From contig MU270068.1 in the NCBI GenBank assembly GCA_021432635.1, positions 248,001-312,000 on the forward strand: a stretch of DNA of 64,000 nt, given 5' to 3'. This document shows positions 1 through 10,997 of the stretch, piece after piece (position 1 is the first letter of the stretch; the number at the start of each line of letters is the position of its first letter). Under the pieces are notes generated by a model. That model worked only from the letters and a program-made list of their open reading frames with translations, was not told the origin of the DNA and searched no databases. The stretch is from Thozetella sp. PMI_491. Taxonomy: Eukaryota; Ascomycota; Sordariomycetes; Chaetosphaeriales; Chaetosphaeriaceae. The position numbers and the translations under genes were made by a program.

Positions 1-3000
1 GAGAATCGGGGCTGGTTCGGGGTGAGCATCGCTGGCATGCTCCTCTTCCCCCCCACAGCCACATTTCTGCTTCCGCGGGATCGCAACCTTCACGCCACCA
101 CACCCGCACGGTTGGTCGGGTGGGCACGGGCATGTGCTTAATGGCCGGCCGGGTTTCCGGACCGGAACCATCACTCGCTCGGCGGCATGGTTGCACTTTG
201 TGGAACGGTGTCCTCGTATGCACGGGGCGCTGCAGGTGTGGAGTGTTAGTAGGTATGGCGCGCAAGTAGACAATGCGGGAGAGAGGAGGCTGTGGTACAG
301 CGGCTTGTTCCAAGCATATTTGCTTTTGGCGACAAGTAGACAGAGAAGAGGATATGGAGCCAAGAAAAGGGTACTCACCAGGCCACCTTTTGGCCGTTGA
401 TGATAGGCATGGTTCTACTGATAGCTCTGACAGCGCCGCCGGCATCAGAAACAGTACCCTCTGAAAGGCGCCGAGAGGTTAGTCTGGTTCAAGTCTCAGA
501 CGTCCGCGATGAGTCTGCCAAAACCTTGTCGCGTCAATGGGGGAGGAGGGGCTGTCCGCGCACGTGAAGGCTCGGGTGCTCGCGCAGCAGAAAGCGCCTG
601 AGTTAGAAGGCGCTGGCGGACGACGAGAGCACGGGATTTGGAGGCGCGCTCGGCACGGGATGCGGTGTCGGCTAGGTCGGAGGACAGGAATGCACACCGG
701 AACGATGCGCAAGGGTCGTGGTGAGCACTTTGACCCTGAGAAATGCGCCCCCTTCCAAAATGGGTAGGCGTTTAGGTTAGGATGGAGGCTGGGCGGAAGA
801 AGCTTCCTCTTGATGGTGTCCCGGCGCCAGCAGTCGTGGCAAGAAGCAAGGTTACAGAATCGGGGTTGACGCAGCACGTCCTTCCCGTAGAGGGGGTTAT
901 CCTGGTATGGGGATCGCCGCTCTTAGCAGGCTCACGTTGGGCCGAGTTGTGGTGGTGGTGGCAGCGCGGCTAACCGGTGCCTCCTCCTTCGGCTCCGGAC
1001 CCGAAAGGGACGGGGCTTGCGCTCCTGAGGAAGATAGAGCTGGGCCGGTAGAGAATAAGTGGACGGGAGCCGGTAATGGTAAATACGTATATCGCCTCGG
1101 TCAAGAGGTAGAACACAGTTTCCGCCGGGGCGGAGAGATTTGGGGGTGACCACGTCTCATGCAAACTCTCGCGAGTCTAGAAGGTGAGTCGGAATCGGTT
1201 GGCTTGCCTGAGTCGAGTCAGACGACGACGGTACCAGGGCCTCGGTTCGGCGCAGAAACCACGCCAATCGCAGTTGTTCCGTCTGTCCAGCCTTCCAGCT
1301 GCAGCCTGTCTCAGGCCAGAGACCAGACGAGGACGTGAGCTGGTACCTCAACGCACAGCCAGCCGACGAAGGACGGGCGGCACAAGCAGACCTGTGGAGG
1401 GCGCAAAGTGATGGGAGGAAAGGAGGGGTTAAGCCAGGTCAGGTCATGTCAGACGGGCGGGCGGCTCGCTATGTCGTATGGGCGACTTTGGCGGTTCCCT
1501 GTCCGCCTTGGTCCACGTCCCTGGGCCAGGTTGGCTCGGCGGTTTGGGTGGGTGGCTTTCACGGCTGTCCAGGTGCAGGGTACCACAGACGTTCGAGTCA
1601 ACGCTGCGGGCAACGGCGGAGGGGGTAATCGTCGGCCACGCGCGGGCAAAGCAGATGCCCGAGATGAGGATGCAACGCGGGGGGGCGGCTGCGCAGGAAG
1701 AGTGCGCGGTCGATGAAAACGTTCCCAAAGCTGGTGGCGGTGGTCCAGATAGATTGGCTTCCCGACTTTCCAGTCCCGGCAGGTGGGGAGAGGCGTTCGC
1801 TAGAGAGCTGCGACTGGGAACAACGGGGATCCAGTGGACGAAGGAGGGGTCGCGGAACCGATGGAATGGAAATACAGAAGGCGACTCGTTCGCAACAGCG
1901 GCAGCAGGCAATTTGAGCCGGTCCCGTTGGCCGCGTTTCGTGGTTTCGTGAGCGGAAGGCGCTAGGCTCTTGTTACTCGGGCTTCAACCTTGTGATTCCC
2001 TTGTCTCCCCCCCCCCAGCTCCTCTAATCCGTAAGCAAGTTGTGTGTACTCGCAGCCTCTGGGTCCCCCCTTCCCCTCGCCCCTTTCGCAAACAAGATCG
2101 ATAGCATGCGCCGGTGGACGTGGGTTGTGTGGGGTGTAGTGAGCAAGTTTTCATTGGCCAGATGCAACGGCAGACAGTGCTGGTGCGGGTCTCAAACAGC
2201 GGCGCCCGCTTCGACCTCTGGACCTCTGTCCGACTGTGGCCAGTCAACATTGGCCCTTTGGACTTGGTTCACCTTCCTTTCTCACAGCACGTTGCACTGC
2301 AAAGGGTCCTTTCTCGGGGTGGACACTGAGACTAATGTACTGGCCCGCCCATATCCGTCCATCGTGATGGATCCTTGCTTCGTGGTTTAAAATCTCCCAA
2401 AACCCAGCTAAGGAGGGGCGAAGAAAATAAAACTGCCCCGCGACATCGAGACAGCGCCAGTCTGTCCAGCAGCGTCTTGGGACGCCGGCCTGGCAGGACA
2501 TGGCGCCAGATTCTTCGGCTAACTCGCCTCGTCGACCAGGCCAGAGAACTGCACGAAAAAAAAAAAGCAAGGTCTTGCATGGTTGCGACCTCGCAACCGA
2601 ATGGGCGGAAGCCGGCACAGCCCAAAGCGGACCGGCGGCGTGGGATATCCATCTACATTCGCCCACTATCGGTAGCCCTTTTCGTAACCGGTTTGTAATG
2701 GGCGGCCTTCGCCTACCATTCAAGCCATTGTATGCTTGGGTGGTGTGATGAGCCCGAGGGTTGGTTGGGGACTGGGGTGGCACAGGTGGTAGTGGTCCTC
2801 CGGATGTGGACCAAGTGCCAGACCCAGCCAGCTTCAAGACGCCATGCCATGCATACTATGCTATCCACCCACCTGGTCTTCCGCCTGCCCCTGTTCCCTG
2901 ACGCCATGGTCGGGGGAGGAGGAGGAAGGGGAGGGGTGGAGGCTCAATGTTTGCCGATCCCGCATCTCCCATCCTGGTAGCAACCCCTTCACCGGGCCAT

Positions 3001-3666
3001 CAAGGTGGCTAGTGGTCGCGGTCCACAGCAGGCCGTGTTAGGATGACTATAGGGTGTCGCCAAATACGGCTATGCGGCGCTAGCCGGCGAAGCTGTTTGA
3101 TACGCAGCTAATTACTGCAAATGGGCATGCGCGCTACCCGTGAGGCTGGCAGCCATGAAGTCAGAGGAGGCGGCGAGGGACCCGTATGTCCACTCTGCAG
3201 CTCACACTTGTAACAGTTGAGGGAATATTTGGTGCTAGAGAGAGCCGGTGGCTGGACTACTCGTCGTAGAAGAACTGGGGGCCGTAACCAAGACGATTAT
3301 TACTGTTGGTTCCGCGTTTCGTGGCCAGCGACAAGAGGCACGCAGTGGCACGGCTGGACGGGGGAGCTTATCTCATTCTCTATCAAGATGAGCAAGTTTT
3401 TTTCTTTTCTTTTCCACTACCCTTCCTCTGTAGCACTTTAAAAGCAGATCCACCGGTTCCCGGGTCTTGGCGATCTAACTCTTTATCGCGGCCCCGGATC
3501 CGCGATCTGGTGCACCCTGCGCCCACGGGAACCATCCACAGTAGGTAGTATGCATGAGATGCAGTAATGCATGTCTGGCCTGGCAAGCTGCCCCCAAACC
3601 CTTCTTTAAAAATGAGGGGCTGCTTTGCTCTGTGCAATGGGATAGGTGGAAGATACGGCTGCTTTC
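1..3666. other. gene-free left flank
   Basis: No reading frame here resembles a known protein family, and none of the short ORFs on either strand shows the codon pattern, conserved motifs or splice logic seen in the real genes of this window. The stretch is GC-rich with C and G runs, for example near 2010-2020. The right edge is downstream of the minus-strand splicing-factor gene and probably holds its 3' UTR. A non-coding transcript or exons of a gene outside the window cannot be excluded. Confidence 0.5.
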
Positions 3667-6162
3667 TCAGCTGTCCCCTTCTGAACCCGAGTCGGCAAAC
3701 ATGTCCACAGCACGCATCCGCTTCCTCGGGCCCGACCCCCTTGTACTCGGTCCAGACACTTGGAAAGACCCTACGGATGACTTGAGTTCCTGCCTCTGCT
3801 CTTTTCCTGCGACCTTCGTACCGCCGTCGGCCGTCCCCCCCATGGCTGTATCCCCGTCGACGGACACCAGCAAAACGTGCAGCTCCGCCGCAAGTGTCCC
3901 GTCGAGCATCTCCCCGGCTAGTATCTCGTCCAAGTCCAGGGGATCGACGTCCGAGTATGTGTCATATGAGGAGTCCTCACCCACGTCATCTGCGCCAGTG
4001 CCATTATCAGCTTCAGCAGCACTCGGCGGATCCGACACCGGGCGGAAGCCACTCGGTCGTGTGTTTTCGCTCGTGGATGCATCGACCGTTTTCCACTTCC
4101 CGCCCTTCCTCTCCCCGTCATCTGTCTTCAGGTCCTTCTTTAACAATGGTGGATCCTCGAAAGACTTCACAAACGCTTCGTGCGTTTCGATAGGGAACAC
4201 GCACCAGCCCTCCCACAAGCTCAAGACCAGGCCCACGCTCCGCTTCCACTTTTCAACCCGGAGCCGGCCCCAAGTGAGCTTCGTAGGTAGCGCGCCGAGC
4301 ATTTCAAAAATGTTGCGGGTCCGTAGGGCCGTCTCGAATAGCTGTCTGTATCGCCACGCATGCCGGATGCCGCTCGTAGAAGAGCAGGACAGGATGTCAC
4401 TGACGACGTAGAGGCCGAGGAGCCGTGCGCCACTCGTGTCGGCCGTGTCATTGTTGGCCTTGTCCTCAGCCGAGGGCGAGGGATCGCGAGACTCCTCTTC
4501 TTGCCGTCCCCTTCGCTTCCCTTCCTTTCTATAGTCTGGATTCGCCGAGGTACAGGAGAAAGGCTTCTCGATATTGTTTATAATCATGTCGACGATCTCG
4601 TCGGAGCCCCGGCTTGCATGCGTGATGGCAAAGCTGGTTATTCGCGCGATATCGCCCTTGCGGAGTTTTGATAGGGTCTTTGGCAGACGAGCTAGTAGAT
4701 GGGCGAGCTTTGCCTTCTCCATAGGGGCGAGAAACATATCCTCCTGATCATTATTCGCGGCATCCCCTTGGCGATTCTGCTCATCTTCGTAGTCGTCTTG
4801 ATCCGAGGAATTGTATTCCGAATCGGAGACAAACTCGTCCACGCCAGTCGTGAATTCATAAAACAAAGGGAGGTCCGGCAGTTTCCAGGCGTGGCTGCCC
4901 TCGAAAAGCGGGAGGTACTTCTGCCTATTTCCCTTTCGTTGCGACCCTGTCACTATTTCCCACAGCCGCCATCGATACCAGACGCCGCCCTCGCTCCTGG
5001 CGTCCCAGATCCAAGCCCACTTCTCCTCTTTCTGCACGTCCGGACGAGACATCAGCAGGGCTTCAAACTCGGGCCCGTGCTCAAGGACTGATTCAACGAC
5101 CTTGTGGATCATACGAAGTTTCTTGACGTCCTTTGGCGGCTGGATAGAGACGTGCAGGAGGCTCGTCTTGTTGACCGGGCCGCCTCCGGGCGGGCCGTAT
5201 GACGAGGGCGGCGCGAAGCCGCGGCCGAACCCAACAGGCTGAGAAGGGATTCCAGGTGCCGAATCTGCGACCCGCTTGGCACCAAACGGGTGCGCCACCG
5301 AGCTCGAGGAGGTGACGGCAGGCAGGCTAGAGGCAGAAATGGCAGCGGACGAAAGATGTCTGTGCAAGGAGAGGTAGAAGCCAAAACCAAGGTAGCGATT
5401 CTGCAGGGAGCTAACCGCAGTATCGATTTCCGTGGCTGGGGTCTCCTGAGAGAGCGTCACGATGGCGGCAAGAGACTTTCTCTCAGTGCTACCTGGCCCT
5501 GCAGGGGGGACGACCTTGACATTCTCGACTGTCAAATTCGGGGGGATCAGAGCTTTGATGACAGCCGGTGAGGTGCCCGGGGGTAAGTTGGCGAGACGCA
5601 AGGTTGGCTTTGATATGGCCTTCTCCTCGGCTCGGCCGACCGCCGTGGTTTGCTCTTCTTCGTCGTCGCTAGCGTTGAACACCTTGGAGACGGACAACGG
5701 CCCCGCCTCATGGTCGTCAAAGCCAAGTCTTCCGGCACGACCGTCGTCTCGGTCCCTCTGGTTGTTGGGCTGGAATCCATCGTACGGTCTCTTCTTTCCG
5801 AACGACGTGGGCCCAGGGCCTAAGCTTCCGGGGCCGCTCTTCATCGGCTGAACTGAGGAAGCGCCAAAGTGTCGCTTGCCTCCGGCGCCGCCATAGGGTG
5901 CTTGACCCCCGAAGGTAGGCCGGTCGGGCAGGCTGCTTCCTCCGAAACGAGGAGGGGGAGGGCGGGAGTCGTATCCATCGTCACCGCTGTCATTGTCAAA
6001 GCTCTTCACAAAGTCTTCGTAGACAGCCGCCGTCTCTGCTGCTTCCCTCTTGCGCTTGGCCTCGGCTTCGGCCTTCTGTCGCTCGAATGCGGATTGCCCT
6101 CGAGGTTGCTGTAGCTTGGCCTCGACGTTGGGAAAATCGACGAATCGGGAGTTAGGCGGCAT
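3667..6162 (-). CDS. U2SURP/SR140-like U2 snRNP-associated protein (RRM-SURP-CID)
   Basis: This is an 831-aa intronless frame starting at an ATG. An N-terminal charged segment (about residues 20-60) resembles the alpha-helical N terminus of SR140 proteins. A weak RRM-like region lies at about 185-275 (starts TLRLANLPPG), a SURP module at about 345-400 (MIHKVVESVLEHGPEFE, then WAWIWD), and a CID-like helical domain at about 480-665 (ARLPKTLSKLRKGDIARI, then LLGLYVVSDIL). The tail is acidic and low in complexity. The order RRM, SURP, CID is diagnostic of the U2 snRNP-associated SURP protein family, which acts in pre-mRNA splicing in the nucleus. It is head-to-head with the FAD oxidase gene across about 1.6 kb. 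The family call is firm; the RRM has diverged and may not bind RNA in the usual way. Confidence 0.88.
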   Translation of the reverse strand: MPPNSRFVDFPNVEAKLQQPRGQSAFERQKAEAEAKRKREAAETAAVYEDFVKSFDNDSGDDGYDSRPPPPRFGGSSLPDRPTFGGQAPYGGAGGKRHFGASSVQPMKSGPGSLGPGPTSFGKKRPYDGFQPNNQRDRDDGRAGRLGFDDHEAGPLSVSKVFNASDDEEEQTTAVGRAEEKAISKPTLRLANLPPGTSPAVIKALIPPNLTVENVKVVPPAGPGSTERKSLAAIVTLSQETPATEIDTAVSSLQNRYLGFGFYLSLHRHLSSAAISASSLPAVTSSSSVAHPFGAKRVADSAPGIPSQPVGFGRGFAPPSSYGPPGGGPVNKTSLLHVSIQPPKDVKKLRMIHKVVESVLEHGPEFEALLMSRPDVQKEEKWAWIWDARSEGGVWYRWRLWEIVTGSQRKGNRQKYLPLFEGSHAWKLPDLPLFYEFTTGVDEFVSDSEYNSSDQDDYEDEQNRQGDAANNDQEDMFLAPMEKAKLAHLLARLPKTLSKLRKGDIARITSFAITHASRGSDEIVDMIINNIEKPFSCTSANPDYRKEGKRRGRQEEESRDPSPSAEDKANNDTADTSGARLLGLYVVSDILSCSSTSGIRHAWRYRQLFETALRTRNIFEMLGALPTKLTWGRLRVEKWKRSVGLVLSLWEGWCVFPIETHEAFVKSFEDPPLLKKDLKTDDGERKGGKWKTVDASTSENTRPSGFRPVSDPPSAAEADNGTGADDVGEDSSYDTYSDVDPLDLDEILAGEMLDGTLAAELHVLLVSVDGDTAMGGTADGGTKVAGKEQRQELKSSVGSFQVSGPSTRGSGPRKRMRAVDMFADSGSEGDS

Positions 6163-7725
6163 GGTGAAGGAAGGAGGCTCTCAGTCGCCCATCGCGGTGG
6201 TGATATGCGTGCCGGCAAACCGCTACAGGTGTGAATGTCGGCAGCTCTGCTTGTCACGTCGTTCCTGACGGGGGCAGTTAGGCGGCTAGCTGGAACCTTG
6301 GCCACCTCACTTGACATGGTCCGTGCGCTACGGCACCCGATAAGATAAGGTACTTCATTCATTCGCCAAATAATCATCGGCTGGCCCTGGCTCGCTTGCT
6401 TAGGCAGTTTTGGACTACTGAACTTCACATTCGTATGGCACCGCACAGGGCTTGGAGAAACGCCTCTTGCCTTAAGCAGCACGATTCCCTTTCTTTTCGG
6501 GCAGCGGGGAGGAGCCTTGCAGATGCGAGACTGGGCAAGATCCATTGGGAAGCCAGACTAGGGGACTCCAACCCTCCCGCAGAGCTTTCATCCCTTGGCG
6601 CTGGATCACCGGGGGAGTAAGATATTGGAGGCTGGTGCAGTTTGGGAGCTCCCGGTGCTGTCGGATGAGGATCCGTTAAGTTGCTTGGATCCTTCGTTGC
6701 GCAGCCATGGACCGATAAGGCGTGGCGACAGGGAACAAGTTGCCTTATTCTGGGCTCCGTAGATCCTACTCAGTCGTTGCACTGCGTCATATATTGTGCG
6801 CTAAACCGTGCTGCCGATTGGGAGGAGGATCGTGATTGTTCCCACATATAAACCAATGTGTCCCTCTTCGCCCCAAGATTTGGCCCCTTCGGATGAGCGA
6901 GCGCGCCCCTTGGAGAAGTGCGGCGAACACCTCAGGGGACTTCATTAAGCTGGCGCCAAGCGAGTAATGAACCCAAGCCCCCCTCTTAGCCCACGTCCCC
7001 CTAGTTGTGGCTCTTTGCTGACCCGGATGGCGTGGTCTCAGGGCGCTGGAGAGGCGATGGCTACAGCCGTCGCCGGTCGGCCGCCCAGGAATCTAAGCGA
7101 ATGAACGTGTGTCAGTCGCCACGGCGGCGCCAGGTGATCGAAATTCACCATTTCACCCCTCGCCGGAACCGGTGGCCCTGATCCACCGTCGGACGGGTGC
7201 GTTCCTTCCCTTTTTTTTTTTTAGGGCTCGCTCTACTGATTTCCCCTCACTCAAGCCGAACAACCACGATAGTTCTCCCTTTTTGCATTGAAACCGCGTC
7301 CCCAGATTTGCTCTTTCCTGTTCCCGTCCGCCTTCAGATTCGCAACGCAGCACCCGGAGCCGAGCTATCTCACGTCCACTGCCCCCTTCGGCTGCCAAGG
7401 ACTGCCCTGCTTTTGGCGGCCCCCAACACGAGAAAGAAGGCTCGATCCCGTGTGAAACAGTTGGTGCTCAGTCGCCATTAGGCTCACTTGGTTTGGCCCA
7501 ACCCGGCTCCACCTCTCGCAACAAAGGGGGTAACCAAACTTGCCAAACACGGCCCACAGACGCGACCCGCAAGCCCTGGCCTCCTGCGCGGTGGTGGTGC
7601 TGACCTCCCAGTGGCCCTCGCTTCGGCCCCGCGTCCATTACTGATCCCCAATCCCTTTCAATCCCCTTTATCCCCTCGCCGCCTCCATTTCTCTCGCTCC
7701 TTTGCACTGTCCTCTCTCCTTCTTC
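6163..7725. promoter_or_regulatory. divergent intergenic region between splicing factor and FAD oxidase
   Basis: About 1.6 kb separates two divergently transcribed genes, so both promoters must lie here. A T12 tract sits at 7211-7222. The last 130 bases before the oxidase ATG are rich in C and T, the usual core-promoter or 5' leader composition of filamentous ascomycetes. No coding sequence is supported. Confidence 0.5.
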
Positions 7726-9171
7726 ATGGCACCGGCCGCCTCTTCTTCTTCTTTTGCTCCCTCCTCTGCATCCTTCTCTCCACCTTCCTCCGTCCTCGTC
7801 ATCGGGTCTGGCGTCTTCGGGCTCGGCACGGCTTGGGCACTGGCTCGTCGAGATGGCTTTTCTAGTACCTCGATAACGGTTGTTGACCGATCCGATCTGT
7901 CGTCGTCTGGTACCGCTTTTCCGGCGCGTGACGCCTCCAGCATCGACTCGAGCCGCATTATCAGACCTGACTACGCCGATCCCGCCTATGCTGCCCTCGC
8001 GGCAGAAGCCCAAGTACAATGGCGGAAGCAAGACAGCCCCGATGACCTCGGGGCCGAAGGGCGTTACAGCGAGAGCGGTTTCGTGCTTGTGGCCGACGCG
8101 TCTCCCTTAGATGGGTGTGGGATTAGCAAGAAGACAGGCATGGACTATGTCCGCTACAGCTACCAAAACGTGATGGCACTCGCTGCAAAATACCCAGACC
8201 TGGTCGGCAGGATTCGCGAGCTCCCCGATGTTACCGCTGTCCGTGATGCCACTGGCACTGGAGGACTGGCTGGCTCGGCTGGATACATCAATGAACGCAG
8301 CGGGTGGGCCAACGCCGAGAACAGTATGGCGTGGCTGTACCATCAGGTTAAGCGCACGGGACGAGTCACTTTTGTGAGCGGAACTGTGGAATCTCTAGAA
8401 CACGACAGCGACACTATCACTGGGGTTAAGCTCAGAGATGGTCGTGTTTTGTCCGCAGACCTCGTTGTTCTCGCGGCGGGGGCCTGGACAGGATCCTTGA
8501 TTGATCTGTCTGGCCAAGCTACTGCAACGGGTCAGGTGGTTGGATATATGGACCTCACCGAGTCGGAGCAGCAGCGATTACACGACATCCCAGTAGTTCT
8601 CAACCTCTCCACCGGGCTATTCGTCATCCCTCCTCGAGACCGAGTCCTCAAACTCGCTCGTCATGCGTTTGGCTATGTCAACCCGACGACGCTCAGCCAA
8701 ACTCCGCTCGCTCACCCTCAAACGAAGCCCGGGCCTACACCTGTCTCGCGACCTTACACGCACCTTGATGACCCGAGCCTCTCCATCCCGCCTGAGGGAC
8801 TGGCTGACCTACGCCGCGCCCTCCACACCATGGTGCCGCTTCCCTCTCTCGTCAACAGACCTTTCTCGTCCACGCGTTTGTGTTGGTACACTGATACGCC
8901 AACCGGGGACTTCATTATCACGTACCATCCATCGTGGCGGAATTTGTTCGTTGCTACAGGGGGGAGCGGCCACGGATTCAAATTTCTGCCAGTCCTCGGC
9001 GACAAGATCGTCGACTGCATCGAAGGGCGGTGTCCGCCCGAATTTCGCGATAAGTGGGCCTGGAAACCAACCTATGGTGTTATACCAGAAGTCATCGTCA
9101 CGGAGGATGGGAGCAGAGGCGGGAAGCCTGGCCTCGTGCTAGCGGCCCAGTGGTCTCGGCCAAGCCTCTAA
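7726..9171 (+). CDS. FAD-dependent amine/amino-acid oxidase (fructosyl amine or saccharopine oxidase type)
   Basis: This is a 481-aa intronless protein. The ATG at 7726 is the first real methionine; the frame is open 24 bases further up but only from a TTG. A dinucleotide-binding motif VIGSGVFGLG lies at residues 25-34. The GGSGHGFKFLP block at about 412-422 and Cys386 in RLCWYTDTP match the monomeric sarcosine oxidase/fructosyl amine oxidase family, where this Cys carries the covalent flavin. Members oxidise secondary amines of amino acids such as sarcosine, fructosyl amino acids or saccharopine, releasing hydrogen peroxide. Many are peroxisomal, but the C terminus here (PSL) is not a canonical PTS1, so the location is open. 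The exact substrate cannot be read from the sequence. Confidence 0.85.
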   Translation: MAPAASSSSFAPSSASFSPPSSVLVIGSGVFGLGTAWALARRDGFSSTSITVVDRSDLSSSGTAFPARDASSIDSSRIIRPDYADPAYAALAAEAQVQWRKQDSPDDLGAEGRYSESGFVLVADASPLDGCGISKKTGMDYVRYSYQNVMALAAKYPDLVGRIRELPDVTAVRDATGTGGLAGSAGYINERSGWANAENSMAWLYHQVKRTGRVTFVSGTVESLEHDSDTITGVKLRDGRVLSADLVVLAAGAWTGSLIDLSGQATATGQVVGYMDLTESEQQRLHDIPVVLNLSTGLFVIPPRDRVLKLARHAFGYVNPTTLSQTPLAHPQTKPGPTPVSRPYTHLDDPSLSIPPEGLADLRRALHTMVPLPSLVNRPFSSTRLCWYTDTPTGDFIITYHPSWRNLFVATGGSGHGFKFLPVLGDKIVDCIEGRCPPEFRDKWAWKPTYGVIPEVIVTEDGSRGGKPGLVLAAQWSRPSL

Positions 9172-10110
9172 TACTAAAGCATATGGTGCTGGCCACGGTG
9201 CGTGCGAACCAGCCCTCACCCTAAAAAGGTGCGGTATCCATCTCGACGAAGATCGATTCAGGTAAGCCCAGCCCCGAGTTTACACACGCAAGATAGGAGC
9301 AGATTAGGTTTGTGCGTCAAATAGATGGCATTGCCTAGGAAAGCTACGACTAAAGGCAGCGCAGGGAAATAATTCCTTCCAAAAGCCATCACCGATGACA
9401 GTGGCTCTAGTTCTCAAGCGACCAGTGTCGAAAAAGCGAGAGCCACCAGAGGGAAAAAAACCTGACCCGCAATGCGACGTAGCTTACTTCCAGAAAGCCA
9501 TCGAAATCCTCCCTCTCTATGAGTGGGGTAAGACGATGCATCTCTCAACTTGTTCCTCGGAAATTCCTCTCCACTGCGAGAGACCCAACCCTGTTGACAC
9601 GAATCACGAGAACCCGCCGCCGAGTGACGGCAGATTGGGTGAATCAGGTTGGTCGCAGTCTGCCGGTGGTGCATTTGAAAACACACAAACTCCACCTTCT
9701 GCACAGAACGCTCAGTTCTGCGCTTGACTGTCCTTTTCTGATTATGAATGGCCGAGCCACTCGAGTGTCTGCTTCGAGCGCACGACGAGGGTCGAAAATG
9801 CCAACGCAATCTATGTAATATCTGAGGCGGTGACCTCAGGCCGAGCACGGAAAGGACCTCATGTTCTCCTCCGTGTGTAAAGCTTCCGTGCCGAAAAAAA
9901 AACGCCGATGCAATGCTGAAAAGACAAGTTGGTACAAGTTTACTCGATGGCATACCCCATACGAAGCAGCCACTTCCGAGCTTTTTATGGTCGGGGGGGT
10001 GGAAAGGACGTCGTGGTATCATCAAATCGAGGGCGAGATTGGTTGAGACGGGGAAGGGTAGTGTTACAAGGGGAGGGTGTGCAACCCCTTGTGGGCAGTC
10101 TACGCAGAGA
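9172..10110. other. intergenic, convergent 3' ends
   Basis: The oxidase (plus) and TBP (minus) converge here, so both 3' UTRs should fall in this stretch. A 203-aa open frame on the minus strand (9414-10025) is rich in Ser, Arg and His and lacks any recognisable domain. It is treated as chance. Confidence 0.5.
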
Positions 10111-10997
10111 TCAAATCTTGCGGAAGTCTTGCAGCACAGGGTAGATCATTTCGAAGGCCTGATAGATCTCCTCACGGACTTTAGCGCCAGTGAGCACGAT
10201 CTTCCCGGACACGAAGATGAGTAGCACAACTAGTTATGACAATTAGCACGCGTAGTTCAAGTCAAAAAGCACTGAACAGTGAGCTTCTTACTCTTGGGCT
10301 TGATCATGCGGTAGATCAGGCCGGGAAACAACTCGGGCTCGTACGAGCTGAAGTTATGATGCTTGGAGGCAAGACCTTCCAGACGCACCGGGAACTTGAC
10401 GTCACAAGACCCGACGATATTCTGGATCTTGAAGTCGGTGAACTTGGCGTTAAAGCCAAGTTTCTGGATGATACGAGCGTACTTGCGCGAAGCAAGCTTC
10501 GAATCGGCTTCCGACTTGGCACCCGTTACCACCATCTTGCCACTCGCAAATATGAGGGCAGTGGTCTTGGGCTCGCGGATGCGCATGATAACGGCAGCGA
10601 AACGCTTCGGGTTGTACTCCGCATTTCTCGCATGAAGGGCAATCGTCTTCAGATCCAAACGGCAAGACAAGTTGACCGTGGCGACGATGTTCCTTGGCAT
10701 TCGAGATTAGCTTGCGTTGTTCAGAGCCAAACAACGCCCAGGCAATACTCACTGCAAGGTGGGGGTCAGACCAGATCCTGCTTGCGTGGCGCCAGGTGTC
10801 GCAGCCGGGGTCGCGGGAGTCACCCCAGTACCGTTGGCGGGTAGAGAACCCAGCTGTTGACCGCCGTTCATGATAGATCCCTTGTCGTTACCAGGGGGCG
10901 TCAGCTCGCCGGCGCCGCCGGGGAACGAAAGAGATCCAGGAGCCATGAAGGCTTTGCCCTGCGCAGCGTTCGAAGGATGGGTCTGAATGGCCTCCAT
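10111..10997 (-). CDS. spt15: TATA-binding protein (TBP)
   Basis: General transcription factor that binds the TATA box as the core subunit of TFIID, and also serves RNA polymerases I and III in the nucleus. Three coding exons on the minus strand: 10997-10753, 10692-10292 and 10229-10111, giving 254 aa. The donors are GTGAGT and GTAAGA; the second intron has a GCTAAT branch site. The first 75 or so residues are a Gly/Pro/Thr-rich variable segment. The rest is the conserved saddle made of two direct repeats: [20 protein letters not shown] and [12 protein letters not shown] in repeat 1, [12 protein letters not shown] and [20 protein letters not shown] in repeat 2. The protein ends QDFRKI as in other ascomycetes. 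Splicing joins CA|G in codon LQ|N. An AACAG acceptor just upstream of the ATG (about 11020-11030) suggests an extra intron in the 5' UTR. Confidence 0.97.

Noticed and set aside
2244-2837. 197-codon minus-strand frame
   Set aside because: No family, overlaps other frames, no splice signals.
3554-4411. 285-codon plus-strand frame
   Set aside because: Antisense to the U2SURP-like gene; Ser/Pro-rich composition is the mirror of the acidic tail codons, with no family signal.
7702-7725. Upstream extension of the FAD oxidase
   Set aside because: The codon at 7702 is TTG; the first ATG is at 7726.
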